Counted from the stretch's first letter, positions 35,095 through 47,213 are shown. The stretch is 64,000 nt of DNA from UBA5078 sp033721235 (GCA_033721235.1 JAWWAY010000003.1:1-64000); one strand, 5' to 3'. Numbers and translations are program-made. The notes: generated from the letters alone by a model not told the origin.

Positions 35095-37986
35095 CTATAG
35101 CTTAGCCTTGGCCTTCGTCAGTCGTGCTACACAGGCGTTGCGCGTGCTCTTGTCTAATGGGCCTAGGCACATCAACTGCATTTCCAGATCGTTGACTTGC
35201 TGGCCTGCAGACTTAGCGCCGCGTCCACCGAAGCTATTCTTCAGCTGTAGTAACTGTACCTGCATGCGCAGTGCTTTATCCGCATCGGGCGAATCGATAC
35301 CAGCATGAATCTCGGCGGAAATGCAGTATTCACGTGCTTTCTCGGCGTTCTCTTTCGCCTGCTTCTTCATGATGCTGCTTTCTACGCCGCTGCTAATGGC
35401 GTGAAAGCGCTGCTCTAGGCTCTTGTCTTGCTTGCGATCGCTTAAGGAGCCGAGTTCTTCCCATTGTTCGCTCAGAGCCTCAAGATCTTCGTGAGCCGGT
35501 TTACCCGCTAAGACGTTTTCCTCCAGCGCGGCACAGAAGGCAGACTTGGTTTTGAGTTGACCGATGCGCTCGATGCTCTTGCGATCTGGCGCTGCTCGTA
35601 AACGACTATCGTATTGTTTCTTCAGACGGTCAAACTGCTCCTGAAGCTTGCGCTTCTCATGCTTCAAGTCTGCCGTTAAAGTCTCGTAAAACTCATCTTT
35701 TAATTCTGAGAACTGCTTGCGGGTATTAATAATTTCTTCACTGGAAAGCTGTAATAAGCTGTTAATCTTATTGAGCACATCCCGGCTTTTTTGCACAGCC
35801 GGATTATTAGAGGCTTTTTTGTCTTTAGATTTTCCCTGAGCGCCGCTTTCGGCGCGCTTATTAAATAGCTTGTCGCAAGCGGCGCGGAATGTATTCCAGT
35901 GGTTGCGATCGTCCTTATAGGGCGAGGGGCCAATGGTTTTCCATTGCGCCTGTAATTGCTTGGCTTCGTTTAGCGCGCTAGGGAGATCATCCGTCTCATG
36001 TAGTTTCTGAGCCTGTTCGATCAATTCCAGCTTTTTGGCAGCATTGGCCTGCAGGGTTTTGCGTTTTATTTGGCGTACGTCGCTTAGTACGGCATTAAAG
36101 CGCTTTTGCAGTTTCTTGATCTTATTTTGCTCTACTGGTGCAAAGACTTTCCATTGCTTCAGTGCTTTGCTTTCCGACTTGTTTAGTTCGGCGATGTTTA
36201 TGTCTTCGTCTTGTTTTAATTGCGCAGCAAGCGCTTCAAGCTCATCGCAAATCTTATTTCTCTCGATAAGATTACTGTGGAGCTTGGCCTTACGCTCTTT
36301 GAAGTATTCCTTGCAGGGTTCAAACGCTTTGCGTGCGGCGTCGTTGAATTTTACCCACATAGCATCGTTGTGTATGGAGTGTCCAAGTGCCTTCCACTGC
36401 TCTTGCAGGGCCTTAATCTTTTTCGCTTTCTCCGGCGCTTTGGTCTCATCGTCAATGAGCAAACGCATTTCTCGAATGAGCTCTTTCTTCTTTTGCGAAG
36501 CGGCAAAATTCTTCCAATCAATTAATTCGCTGACTTTCTCTTTATAGGGAGCAACAGCACTTGTTAATTTCTTCTTCAGCTCCTCATCGGCATTCTTTAT
36601 AGCGCCCTGTACTTTATCCCACATTCTTTGGGCTTCATTTACTTCGCCCGCCTCAATGTGTTTAGCCAGAGATTCAATATGCGCAAGGGAGTCTGTGTAA
36701 AGCTTGTTTAAGTACTGCTGATTGCGCTCGAGCAACTCCAATAACTTCGCTTCTATCTTTTTACTTTCGGCAAGGGCCTCGCTGACCACTACGTCTTGTG
36801 GCCAGCTGGCGGGCTTAAGCAATTGGTAGAATGCGTTTTTAGCTTGGATAAGCGCCGCGGTATTTTTAGCGGTGAGTTTTGACAGTTTTTCGTCTAATGC
36901 ACTGACGTCTGGGGCCTTTGCTTCAAACTCGTGGAAGCGCGATACAATGTCTTGACCTTGCTTCAAGATGTCTTTGGCGGCATTTTCAGATTGACCTGCT
37001 GCGAGCACCTGTAGCGCCTGCAAGCGCTCTTCAAGTGCGTCGATTTGCTGGTTTGTCAGCGGTACTGCTAGCTCTTTGATACAGGTCTGTACGCCCTCTA
37101 CTGCGGCATTAAAATCCGCGAAGCGTTGTTGCTCCAATGCTTTGGCTTCAAGCTCTTTGGCTTGTGCATCTAGCAGTGTTTGCAGTGCTTTAGAGGCGGC
37201 TTCAAAGCGTGCGCTCAGTGCGTCATCAGCTAGATTGTCTAGATTTTGCCATTGACCTAATTTGTATTCGTATTGGGCGCGGCTAAGGCCTGTTATGGGC
37301 TTCTTGGCGAGAGCTTCGAGTACCTGACAGATATCTGCCGCTAGGGCCAATGCTTCGGCCTTTCTATCCTGCTCCTGTTGCCAGGCTTGAATTTGGTCAC
37401 GGCACAGTTTGAAAACCGCTCTGTCTTTGTGTTTGGCGACGGTGCAAAGTTTCTCTAGTAGGGCTAAGTCATCGATGCCCTGCGCAGCGGCGAAGCGCAC
37501 CGCGTGGCTGTGGGACTCTGAGGCAATTTTCAGCAGCTCTTCTTGGCCAATCGCGAAAGTCTCGCGCAAGCGGTTCAGCGCGGCCATACCCGATTGTTCG
37601 CATCCACAGTCAATCGCGACTGTCAGCAGCTCTTGAGGCGCTTCCAGCGAGTTAATTCGCTCTAGGCGTGCTTCTAGCTCTAATTCACTGTCTACTGCGC
37701 CAGCAATGATACGCAAAGACTGGGCCTTGGCAGCATTGGCTATCTGTTCGTCAGAGTCCTGGCTTAGCTGCTGCAGTTGCGCAAAATTACTAAGTAAGGA
37801 GATAGCCTCAATGCGTACACTGGGCTCTGGGTCATTAAGAGCGAGATCTTGAATAATTTTCGCAGCCGCTTCGATGTCAATTTCGTCGAACTCTTTGGCC
37901 TGACCAAGCTCTCTTATGGCATCTATTCGGGATGCGGGATCTTTGTCTTGCCATTGGTGACGCTTCAAAAACTTATCAAATATCAT
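35095..37986 (-). CDS. Large coiled-coil DUF349 protein
   Basis: 963 residues, almost wholly helical. The N-terminus (about 15-200) contains HEAT-like repeats (IIQDLALNDPEPSVRIEAISLLSNF; SESHSHAVRFAAAQGI). From about 400 on there are several DUF349 units marked by W-x-x-x-G/A-P: LQEQWKALGHS, LKQWKVFAPVEQ and LQAQWKTIGPSPYKDD, each followed by F...R...F-x-x-R/K. The middle and end are coiled coil rich in Lys/Glu. The family is widespread in gammaproteobacteria with no firm function. There is no signal or TM segment, so it is cytosolic, probably a scaffold. It is encoded just before aroA. Confidence 0.85.
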   Translation of the reverse strand: MIFDKFLKRHQWQDKDPASRIDAIRELGQAKEFDEIDIEAAAKIIQDLALNDPEPSVRIEAISLLSNFAQLQQLSQDSDEQIANAAKAQSLRIIAGAVDSELELEARLERINSLEAPQELLTVAIDCGCEQSGMAALNRLRETFAIGQEELLKIASESHSHAVRFAAAQGIDDLALLEKLCTVAKHKDRAVFKLCRDQIQAWQQEQDRKAEALALAADICQVLEALAKKPITGLSRAQYEYKLGQWQNLDNLADDALSARFEAASKALQTLLDAQAKELEAKALEQQRFADFNAAVEGVQTCIKELAVPLTNQQIDALEERLQALQVLAAGQSENAAKDILKQGQDIVSRFHEFEAKAPDVSALDEKLSKLTAKNTAALIQAKNAFYQLLKPASWPQDVVVSEALAESKKIEAKLLELLERNQQYLNKLYTDSLAHIESLAKHIEAGEVNEAQRMWDKVQGAIKNADEELKKKLTSAVAPYKEKVSELIDWKNFAASQKKKELIREMRLLIDDETKAPEKAKKIKALQEQWKALGHSIHNDAMWVKFNDAARKAFEPCKEYFKERKAKLHSNLIERNKICDELEALAAQLKQDEDINIAELNKSESKALKQWKVFAPVEQNKIKKLQKRFNAVLSDVRQIKRKTLQANAAKKLELIEQAQKLHETDDLPSALNEAKQLQAQWKTIGPSPYKDDRNHWNTFRAACDKLFNKRAESGAQGKSKDKKASNNPAVQKSRDVLNKINSLLQLSSEEIINTRKQFSELKDEFYETLTADLKHEKRKLQEQFDRLKKQYDSRLRAAPDRKSIERIGQLKTKSAFCAALEENVLAGKPAHEDLEALSEQWEELGSLSDRKQDKSLEQRFHAISSGVESSIMKKQAKENAEKAREYCISAEIHAGIDSPDADKALRMQVQLLQLKNSFGGRGAKSAGQQVNDLEMQLMCLGPLDKSTRNACVARLTKAKAKL

Positions 37987-38199
37987 CGTCTTGCTAGTCT
38001 CTAGAGTGCAGAAAGCCTGGTATCCACAGATGTATGCCGTGGTATATCGTGTACTTCAAATGTCCTTTCCTTAGCGGAAAGAGCGGCCATTCTAGCAGAA
38101 GTCTTTTCACAGCTGATAGTCACTAAGGGCAATGGAGCAAATACTGGTATTTGCTAGCAGCACCTTGGCTCGACAGTGCTATACTCGCTGAGTGAATAA

Positions 38200-40404
38200 A
38201 TGACGTGGATAAATGCAGTTTCTATGCTCTCCGAAGACCTCAAAAACACTATTCAATCGGCCTACCGACAAATTCTGGAGAGCAAGTCCCTGAGCCCTCG
38301 CTATGGGCAAAGATTGATGATTGCCGAGATTGCGAAGAGCCTTGGCAGTATTGAGCCGCTTACGGTGCAAGCTAGTACCGAGGAAGACAATACCCAGGAG
38401 CAAGAAGGGCCAATTTGCGTCATCGAGGCAGGTACGGGGACTGGCAAGACCTTGGCTTATGTGTTGGGCACACTCCCTGTGGCTAAGCATCTGCAAAAAA
38501 AGGTGGTTCTGGCGACAGCGACGGTAGCGCTGCAAGAGCAAGTGACCTTGAAGGATCTGCCGGATATCAAGCGACACAGCGACTTAGAGTTTAGTTTTAC
38601 GCTGGCTAAGGGCCGAGGGCGCTACCTATGTTTGTCTAAGTTGGACTTATTGATGCAGGGCAATGCTAGCTTCAATGCTATGGCAGACCTGTATGGGGAG
38701 ACCCTGACACCTCCAAACGATTATGCTCTGGCCTTGTACGAGCGCATGTTTCAAAAGATTAATGCGGGGCAGTGGCATGGGGACCGAGACGAGTGGGAGG
38801 AACTGGTCAGCGATAGCGACTGGACACCTGTGACTGTCGATAATGGCCAGTGTGTGGGACAAAAGTGTTCTAATTTTGCTAATTGCTGCTTTTATCAGGC
38901 TCGCGATGAAGTGCAGAAGGCTGACTGCGTTGTGGCCAATCATGACCTAGTGCTGGCAGACCTTTCTCTGGGAGGCGGCGTTATTCTGCCCGACCCTCAA
39001 GACACCATTTATATTTTCGATGAGGCTCACCATCTGCCGCTCAAGAGCAATAATCATTTCGCCAGCTTTGCTCGTCTAAAGGGCAGCATCAACGCCTTGG
39101 ATCAGTGGCGCAAGAGCTTGTCTAAACTCACAGCGGATAAATTGCTGGAGGAGAATCGAACCCTCAAGCGTGAGAGTGCTCAACTAGATGACACGATGGC
39201 AATGGCGGAACTGCGTCTGAATGAATTGACGCCTCTATGCGAGGACATCATTGATGCTGCGGAACAAGATCGCTTCTCGGAGCCAGCCAAGCAAGTCGCT
39301 TTCGATATGGGCAAAGTGCCCGAGCAGATCAGAGAGCTCGCCAGAGAACTAAATGCCTTGTACATAAAACTTAGCAATGTTCTGCAAGAGGTCAGCAACG
39401 ATTTAAAGCGGAATATCGAGGAAGGGGAAAGCCTCGAATCGAGACAGCGTGCAGAGTTTTGGTTTCCGCAGATTGGGAGCATGGTGGCCAGAGCCGAGGG
39501 CGCACAGAAGTTATGGCAGCATTTTTCTAGACTAGATAAAGAAGGCGAAGCTCCCTGGGCTCGATGGTTGAGTGTGATAGAGCAGGGGGACAGCGTCGAT
39601 ATCAGTTTATCGTGTAGCCCCGTGCTGGCCGCGAAGACTTTGCAGGAACATTTATGGAGCATGTGTGCAGGGGCTGTGCTGACCTCCGCTACGCTCTCTG
39701 CTTTGGGACAGTTCGATGTATTAAAAATGCGTGCAGGGCTGCCCGAGCGAACGAGCTACCATCGCATTGCTAGTCCCTTTGATTATCAGAAGGCGGCGCG
39801 CTTAATTGTCCCCAAGCTGGATTGCGATCCGAGCAATAGCCAGGCCCATACCGATGCAATCGTGGCCGCGCTACCAAAGGTCTTAAATCGTCAAGAAGCC
39901 GCATTGATGCTGTTTAGCTCAAGGCGACAAATGAACGATGTTATGGATGGTTTGGACAAAGAGTGGCGAGAGATCATTCTTTGCCAGGATGACTATCAGA
40001 AGGCGCAGCTGCTCAATTTTCATCGCCAACGCATTGATAAAGGAGAGCCTAGTATCATCTTTGGTCTCGCAAGTTTTGCCGAGGGTGTGGACTTGCCGGG
40101 TAAGTATTGTGAGCACGTGCTTATTGCGAAAATACCCTTCGCTGTTCCCAATGATCCAATAGAGGCGACTCTTGCACAGTGGATAGAGAATAAAGGAGGG
40201 AATCCGTTTATGTCTCTTTCGGTGCCCGAGGCTGCTTTCAAATTAGTACAGGCGGCGGGTCGTCTGCTTAGAAACGAGAAGGACACCGGCAGAATTACTC
40301 TGTTTGATGAAAGAGTCGTTAGTAAGTTCTACGGTGCATCAATCTTGGATTCTCTGCCGCCTTATACGCGTGATATTTTCCCGAAACAATTGTCGAGCGT
40401 ATAA
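38200..40404 (+). CDS. dinG: ATP-dependent DNA helicase DinG
   Basis: 734 residues from 38200; the in-frame ATG at 38224 (MLSEDLKN) aligns better with known DinG starts, and neither has a strong ribosome site. Motifs of the XPD/DinG superfamily-2 5'-3' helicases: Walker A EAGTGTGKTLAY, the iron-sulfur cysteines in NGQCVGQKCSNFANCCFY, Walker B IFDEAHH, VLTSATLSALG, LMLFSSRR and QAAGRLLRNEKDTGRI. It unwinds DNA-RNA hybrids and D-loops and is damage-inducible in E. coli. I found no convincing LexA site in the 213 bases upstream. Confidence 0.92.
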   Translation: MTWINAVSMLSEDLKNTIQSAYRQILESKSLSPRYGQRLMIAEIAKSLGSIEPLTVQASTEEDNTQEQEGPICVIEAGTGTGKTLAYVLGTLPVAKHLQKKVVLATATVALQEQVTLKDLPDIKRHSDLEFSFTLAKGRGRYLCLSKLDLLMQGNASFNAMADLYGETLTPPNDYALALYERMFQKINAGQWHGDRDEWEELVSDSDWTPVTVDNGQCVGQKCSNFANCCFYQARDEVQKADCVVANHDLVLADLSLGGGVILPDPQDTIYIFDEAHHLPLKSNNHFASFARLKGSINALDQWRKSLSKLTADKLLEENRTLKRESAQLDDTMAMAELRLNELTPLCEDIIDAAEQDRFSEPAKQVAFDMGKVPEQIRELARELNALYIKLSNVLQEVSNDLKRNIEEGESLESRQRAEFWFPQIGSMVARAEGAQKLWQHFSRLDKEGEAPWARWLSVIEQGDSVDISLSCSPVLAAKTLQEHLWSMCAGAVLTSATLSALGQFDVLKMRAGLPERTSYHRIASPFDYQKAARLIVPKLDCDPSNSQAHTDAIVAALPKVLNRQEAALMLFSSRRQMNDVMDGLDKEWREIILCQDDYQKAQLLNFHRQRIDKGEPSIIFGLASFAEGVDLPGKYCEHVLIAKIPFAVPNDPIEATLAQWIENKGGNPFMSLSVPEAAFKLVQAAGRLLRNEKDTGRITLFDERVVSKFYGASILDSLPPYTRDIFPKQLSSV

Positions 40405-40408
40405 AGGC

Positions 40409-40606
40409 TTAGCGTTTGCGCCCGAGCCCAACGCCGTTCTTGCGATCGACATAGTAGCCGATACCTGCCCCGAGTATTAGACCCGCAACAGCACCATAGA
40501 GGGCCGTTCCGGCAGGAGCGCCTAATACAAAACCAAGAATGAGGCCGATTGTCGTCGACATTGGGAGTAAGCTTGTTGCTTTGACTTTCTTTGACTTTTT
40601 AGACAT
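40409..40606 (-). CDS. Small glycine-zipper membrane protein
   Basis: 65 residues. A basic N-terminus (KKSKKVKA) is followed by one or two membrane segments rich in spaced glycines (TIGLILGFVLGAPAGTALYGAVAGLILGAGIGYY) and a basic tail. The GxxxG spacing resembles glycine-zipper proteins. No function can be assigned. It is convergent with dinG (4 bases between stops) and 27 bases after the cyclophilin gene on the same strand, so it may share its transcript. Confidence 0.65.
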   Translation of the reverse strand: MSKKSKKVKATSLLPMSTTIGLILGFVLGAPAGTALYGAVAGLILGAGIGYYVDRKNGVGLGRKR

Positions 40607-40633
40607 CTAAACTCTCTTATTTTAGGTGATTGC

Positions 40634-41518
40634 CTATTGAGTGGCAGTGACTGGTGAGATATCAAAAATCATTGTGGCATTGTTTAGGTTTGCTTCGCGC
40701 TCGGCATCGCCCACCCGAGAAAGCTGGTTTATTCGATCGACAATATCCATACCTTCGACGACTCTACCAACAATGGTGACTCGGCCGCGAAGCCATGGAG
40801 CGTCATCATTTAATATGAAAAATTGAGTCCCATTGGCATTGGGTTCGGAGCTTGCCATACCGACGCTGGCTCGTAGCGCTGGTCGTGTAGCGAGTAAACT
40901 ATTGTAGCGATAACCCATATTTTCATAGACTTGCTGCAAGCTTAGGGATCTCAGTGTTTCGATGACTTCAAACTGCCTATTCTCTAAGGCTGAAGCGCTG
41001 AGTATTCCCATCTTCTGATACAAAGGCTGTAGCACGTACTTATCCAGGTCCTCTTTGTTGGCAAGGTTCAGCAAAGGGTTGGGTTGTCCGAGGGCGTTAA
41101 AAGCGCTCATCTGATGGAGCCCGAGTTGGCGAGCATTTATTTCATCTACAAGTTTCGTGCTCGGCTTGGGATCGAAGTCTCGTCTGGCCGCACCACCTTG
41201 GGTTAAGAGGCCTGGAATAACACGATGGAAATAGGTGTTGGCGTAGAATTTTCCCTCCACACGCTCCTGTGTTTCAGGATCTATAAGCTCGGCTGTGCCT
41301 TCGGCTAAGGCAATAAAATGGGAGACATTGCGAGGGGCTGCCGAGGGGAATAGTTCAATATAAAAGCTGCCCCGTGATGTCCTCACCTGCACGAGAGGAT
41401 TGCTAGGATCCTCCATAGCCGCTTGGGCACTCTGCTCGTCAGCCAACGCAGACTCAGACAGCAAGGCTAGCGTTAGGCCTGCTAGTAGCCCAGTGATCGA
41501 TTGCTTGAGCTTATTCAT
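40634..41518 (-). CDS. Periplasmic cyclophilin-type peptidyl-prolyl isomerase with an insertion
   Basis: 294 residues. The signal peptide ends near residue 26 (LSESALA). The cyclophilin fold starts at VQVRTSRGSFYIELFPSAAP, has the active-site YFHRVIPGLLTQGG (Arg, Phe/Leu, Gln present), and resumes with VGMASSEPNANGTQFFILND and APWLRGRVTIVGRVVEGMDIVD. Between DEIN and VGMASS there are about 80 residues instead of the usual 15, a helical insertion containing PLLNLANKEDLDKYVLQP. The Trp of the cyclosporin site is W in APWLRG. It acts on proline bonds of envelope proteins. It is encoded downstream of a MocA-like gene. Confidence 0.88.
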   Translation of the reverse strand: MNKLKQSITGLLAGLTLALLSESALADEQSAQAAMEDPSNPLVQVRTSRGSFYIELFPSAAPRNVSHFIALAEGTAELIDPETQERVEGKFYANTYFHRVIPGLLTQGGAARRDFDPKPSTKLVDEINARQLGLHQMSAFNALGQPNPLLNLANKEDLDKYVLQPLYQKMGILSASALENRQFEVIETLRSLSLQQVYENMGYRYNSLLATRPALRASVGMASSEPNANGTQFFILNDDAPWLRGRVTIVGRVVEGMDIVDRINQLSRVGDAEREANLNNATMIFDISPVTATQ

Positions 41519-41585
41519 ACACTCTCTCGATAAAATGAATCACCAATTGTAGGTCTAGGGCGGCTAATTAGGCAATGCAAATTGT

Positions 41586-42218
41586 CTAATCGAGGGACGT
41601 CGTGTCCCAGCGTTGAATATCTTCTGGGGTGTCGATGTCTTGCAAGATAGCCTTATCGTTTACGTCTACATAATGAACCGCATCGGGGTATTGCTGGAGC
41701 AAACGTCTTGCTCCAGCATCGCCTTGTAGCAAGCTGATTTGTTCAAAAAAATCGTGGCCGAAACTGATAGGGTTTCCAATCTTCTGTTCATAACGGGGAA
41801 CGGCGATAGTGTGTGGGTTTGAGTAAATAAGCAGTTGGCGATAGGTGTCAGTGTTGACGAACGGCATATCTCCCAAACAGATCATACAGGCACGCCAGTC
41901 CTCTATCTGCTGAACACCATGGGCGAGCGTATTGCCCATCCCTTTGTCTGAATCAGGACACACGGTTATTTGCGCGAGAGGCGCGCGTGAGTGCACTGCA
42001 CGGGTGATGCTGTCGGCAAGATCGGCTCTTGTTACGACTAGAATATGGTCAGTAGCGGCGCTAATGTTTGTTAGGGTTTGCTCAAAGACGGTAAGCCCGT
42101 TACTGAGCTTGGCGTGAAGTTTTATGCCGCCAAAGCGACGACTAAAACCCGCAGCGAGTATCAGTGCCCCTGCGGGCAGTGTCTCGCTACGGTCTGTATT
42201 TTCCTTGCGACCGCTCAT
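41586..42218 (-). CDS. MobA/MocA-like nucleotidyltransferase
   Basis: 210 residues. The NTP-transferase signature LILAAGFSRRFGGIKLHAKL opens the protein, ICLGDMPFVNTDTYRQL supplies the metal-binding Asp, and GNPISFGHDFFEQISLLQGDAGARRLL is the family box typical of MocA (molybdopterin cytidylyltransferase). It would transfer CMP (or GMP, if MobA-like) to molybdopterin. CMP-type cofactor serves xanthine-dehydrogenase-like enzymes and agrees with the XdhC gene at 20307-21305. It lies in a reverse-strand run after nrdAB and the small coiled-coil gene. Confidence 0.8.
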   Translation of the reverse strand: MSGRKENTDRSETLPAGALILAAGFSRRFGGIKLHAKLSNGLTVFEQTLTNISAATDHILVVTRADLADSITRAVHSRAPLAQITVCPDSDKGMGNTLAHGVQQIEDWRACMICLGDMPFVNTDTYRQLLIYSNPHTIAVPRYEQKIGNPISFGHDFFEQISLLQGDAGARRLLQQYPDAVHYVDVNDKAILQDIDTPEDIQRWDTTSLD

Positions 42219-42263
42219 TCGATGTTCATGAATACAAATGCATGCGCAGAGGGTGCTTTGCCG

Positions 42264-42686
42264 CTAGTGCAGAACACGCTCTGCCTCTGTTTCACTGTCG
42301 TCCTCGCTGCGCGAAATCTCAATGATGAAACTTTCTGCAATCTCTTCAATATCCTCGGCATCCAATTGCTCAGCCTCAGAGTCTACGCTCTCGCTCAGCT
42401 CGGATTGACGTGGCATATCATCGACTTTCAAGCGTTCGATAATAAGCGACTCGTGCTGCTTATCGGCAATTTTTTGTAGCTCCTGCAAGTCACTCTCTTT
42501 TTCTAACAACTCTCTGCTGAGCTTGACCTTCTCTTGCATATTGCTCGGGTCTTGAGCGAGTTGCAGGTTAAGATGAATCTTCAGCTTTTCTACAACATTG
42601 CTCATTACTGAGATAGTCTGTGTGAGCTGCTGTATCGTCAGCAGCTCATCATCCAACAGGCTATCATCGTCCTGTTTATTGCTCAT
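42264..42686 (-). CDS. Hypothetical acidic coiled-coil protein downstream of nrdB
   Basis: 140 residues, family not recognised. It is acidic and helical: residues 12-95 form a probable coiled coil (LTQTISVMSNVVEKLKIHLNLQL, ELLEKESDLQELQKIADKQ), followed by a highly acidic C-terminus (DSEAEQLDAEDIEEIAESF, SEDDSETEAE). There is no signal or TM segment. It starts 7 bases after nrdB and is almost certainly on the same transcript. Any role in nucleotide reduction is speculation. Confidence 0.7.
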   Translation of the reverse strand: MSNKQDDDSLLDDELLTIQQLTQTISVMSNVVEKLKIHLNLQLAQDPSNMQEKVKLSRELLEKESDLQELQKIADKQHESLIIERLKVDDMPRQSELSESVDSEAEQLDAEDIEEIAESFIIEISRSEDDSETEAERVLH

Positions 42687-42693
42687 ACAAGCA

Positions 42694-44010
42694 TTACTCC
42701 CAGCTTAGTGCACCACCAGTTTGATACTCGATAACGCGCGTTTCGAAGAAGTTTTTCTCTTTTCTTAAGTCCATGATCTCCGACATCCACGGGAATGGAT
42801 TCTTCACGCCTTTAAACTGCTCGGGCAGGCCAATCTGCACCAATCGACGATTCGCAATAAACTGTAGATACTCTTCCATCATGACGGCATTCATGCCCAA
42901 TACGCCGCGTGGCATAGTGTCTCGAGCATACTCAATTTCCAGCTGAGTGGCTTGTAGAATCATCTGCGTGGCTTCCTCTTTCATCGAGTCTGTCCACAGT
43001 TGAGGATTCTCCATTTTTATTTGGTTGATCATGTCGATACCGAAGTTCAGGTGCATCGACTCGTCACGCAAAATATACTGGAACTGCTCTGAGGTGCCCG
43101 TCATTTTATTGCGGCGCCCCATAGAGAGAATTTGTGTAAAACCACAGTAGAAGAAAATGCCTTCCAAACAGCAGTAGAACGCAATCAGATTCTTCAGCAG
43201 CGCTTGATCTTTTTCGATCGTGCCTGTGTTAAAGCTAGGATCACTGAGTTCGCGCGTATACTTGAGGCCCCAAGAGGCCTTTCTCGCTACTGACGGAATC
43301 TCGTGATACATATTGAAGATCTCGCCTTCATCCATGCCTAGAGATTCAATGCAGTATTGATAGGCGTGAGTGTGAATGGCCTCTTCAAATGCTTGGCGTA
43401 AAATGTACTGACGACACTCTGGATTAGTAATCAAACGGTAAATGGCTAGGACAAGATTGTTGGCCACTAGAGAGTCGGCTGTAGAGAAGAAACCAAGATT
43501 ACGTTTAACGATAATTCTTTCGTCTTCGGTTAGACCGTCTTTCTTTTTCCATAGAGAGATGTCCGCAGTCATATTGACCTCTTGCGGCATCCAGTGATTG
43601 GAGCAACCATCGAGATACTTCTGCCATGCCCAGTCATATTTGAATGGTACTAGCTGATTTAGGTCAGCGCGGCAGTTGATCATCTGCTTATCGTCCACTG
43701 CAACGCGCTGCGCAGACTCTTCCAGCTCGGCTAATCCTTCTTCCACGTCCAGCTTCTCAAGAGAGTCTAGTGCCTTTTGTAAGGTACTTGGCGCTATAAC
43801 TGTCTCTGTGTCGATTTCGTCGCTGATCTCAGCTGCGCTACTTTCCCTTAGCTGCGGGGCAGGAGCTGCCGGCCTTGCATTGCTAGGCTGTGCGGCTGCG
43901 GGAGCAGGCTTAGGCTCCGCTTTGGGCGCCGTCTGAGTCTGAACAGCAGCCTTCGCGGCTGCCGGTGTGCTTATTTCGTCTTCTTTTTCGAATTCGTCCC
44001 ATGACAACAT
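42694..44010 (-). CDS. nrdB: Ribonucleoside-diphosphate reductase, beta subunit (class Ia)
   Basis: 438 residues. The first 90 or so are an Ala/Pro-rich and acidic extension not needed for the fold. The diiron and radical site is intact: ADISLWKKKDGL region Asp, QAFEEAIHTHAYQYC with two Glu, His and the radical Tyr, and RDESMHLNFG with Glu and His. The C-terminal peptide that docks on NrdA is QTGGALSWE-like. It supplies the tyrosyl radical for ribonucleotide reduction under aerobic growth. The start lies 83 bases after the nrdA stop, and the control region is upstream of nrdA at 47109-47213. Confidence 0.95.
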   Translation of the reverse strand: MLSWDEFEKEDEISTPAAAKAAVQTQTAPKAEPKPAPAAAQPSNARPAAPAPQLRESSAAEISDEIDTETVIAPSTLQKALDSLEKLDVEEGLAELEESAQRVAVDDKQMINCRADLNQLVPFKYDWAWQKYLDGCSNHWMPQEVNMTADISLWKKKDGLTEDERIIVKRNLGFFSTADSLVANNLVLAIYRLITNPECRQYILRQAFEEAIHTHAYQYCIESLGMDEGEIFNMYHEIPSVARKASWGLKYTRELSDPSFNTGTIEKDQALLKNLIAFYCCLEGIFFYCGFTQILSMGRRNKMTGTSEQFQYILRDESMHLNFGIDMINQIKMENPQLWTDSMKEEATQMILQATQLEIEYARDTMPRGVLGMNAVMMEEYLQFIANRRLVQIGLPEQFKGVKNPFPWMSEIMDLRKEKNFFETRVIEYQTGGALSWE

Positions 44011-44093
44011 AGTGTTACCTCTTTGCTCTGTCTATTTCTGCGTCCTTGTTGAGCGCAAAGTGAATTTCATTGTTTGCGTCCGACAAGCCTGTC

Positions 44094-46955
<2,862 letters not shown>

Positions 46956-47108
46956 GAGGTTCTCCGTGATGTTTTAGTCTATTCGGTTGTTTCCCTGGAA
47001 TAGGGGGCCAAATTGGGCTTCTTGTTTGAAATGCCCGTAATTTCTGCAAATGGCGAAAAAAGGGGCGCCATTTCCGTCGACCTTGTTAGGGGGCGGAAAT
47101 ATTTTTAA

Positions 47109-47124
47109 CTACAATATATGGGTG
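47109..47124 (-). promoter_or_regulatory. NrdR box, proximal
   Basis: The core ACAATATATxG agrees with the palindromic NrdR consensus acaCwAtATaTwGtgt at about 10 of 16 positions. It starts 31 bases before the box at 47140, the helical-phase spacing expected for paired NrdR sites. Confidence 0.6.
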
Positions 47125-47139
47125 GTTTCAGACTTCGAG

Positions 47140-47155
47140 ACACAAGATAGTGCGC
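47140..47155 (-). promoter_or_regulatory. NrdR box, distal
   Basis: ACACAAGATAGTGCGC matches the NrdR consensus at about 12 of 16 positions and overlaps the -10 hexamer of the candidate nrdA promoter. Confidence 0.65.
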
Positions 47156-47172
47156 TATGAGGGGGAATGCAA
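47144..47172 (-). promoter_or_regulatory. Candidate sigma-70 promoter of nrdAB
   Basis: On the reverse strand, TTGCAT (47172-47167), a 17-base spacer and TATCTT (47149-47144); each hexamer is 4 of 6. The start would be near 47137, leaving a leader of roughly 180 bases before nrdA. The score is modest; the overlap with the NrdR box and nearby DnaA boxes supports it. Confidence 0.45.
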
Positions 47173-47193
47173 GTGCTTTTTATGTGAACATAT

Positions 47194-47213
47194 TGTGGAT
47201 AAAGTGTGGATAG
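47194..47213 (-). promoter_or_regulatory. Two tandem DnaA boxes upstream of nrdA
   Basis: On the reverse strand TTATCCACA (47202-47194, perfect match to TTATNCACA) and CTATCCACA (47213-47205, one mismatch), spaced 11 bases apart, about 22 bases upstream of the candidate -35. E. coli nrdAB is known to be controlled by DnaA through paired boxes in a similar place. Confidence 0.75.

Noticed and set aside
38037..38199. Possible LexA box before dinG
   Set aside because: CTG...CAG near 38146-38162 has 11, not 10, intervening bases and poor flanks; no other match was seen.
42078..42479. Open frame opposite the MocA-like and small coiled-coil genes
   Set aside because: Antisense to two better-supported genes and without a recognisable domain.
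47194..47213. DnaA boxes as part of a replication origin
   Set aside because: Only two boxes, no AT-rich unwinding region and no dnaA, gidA or rpmH nearby; the position upstream of nrdA explains them.
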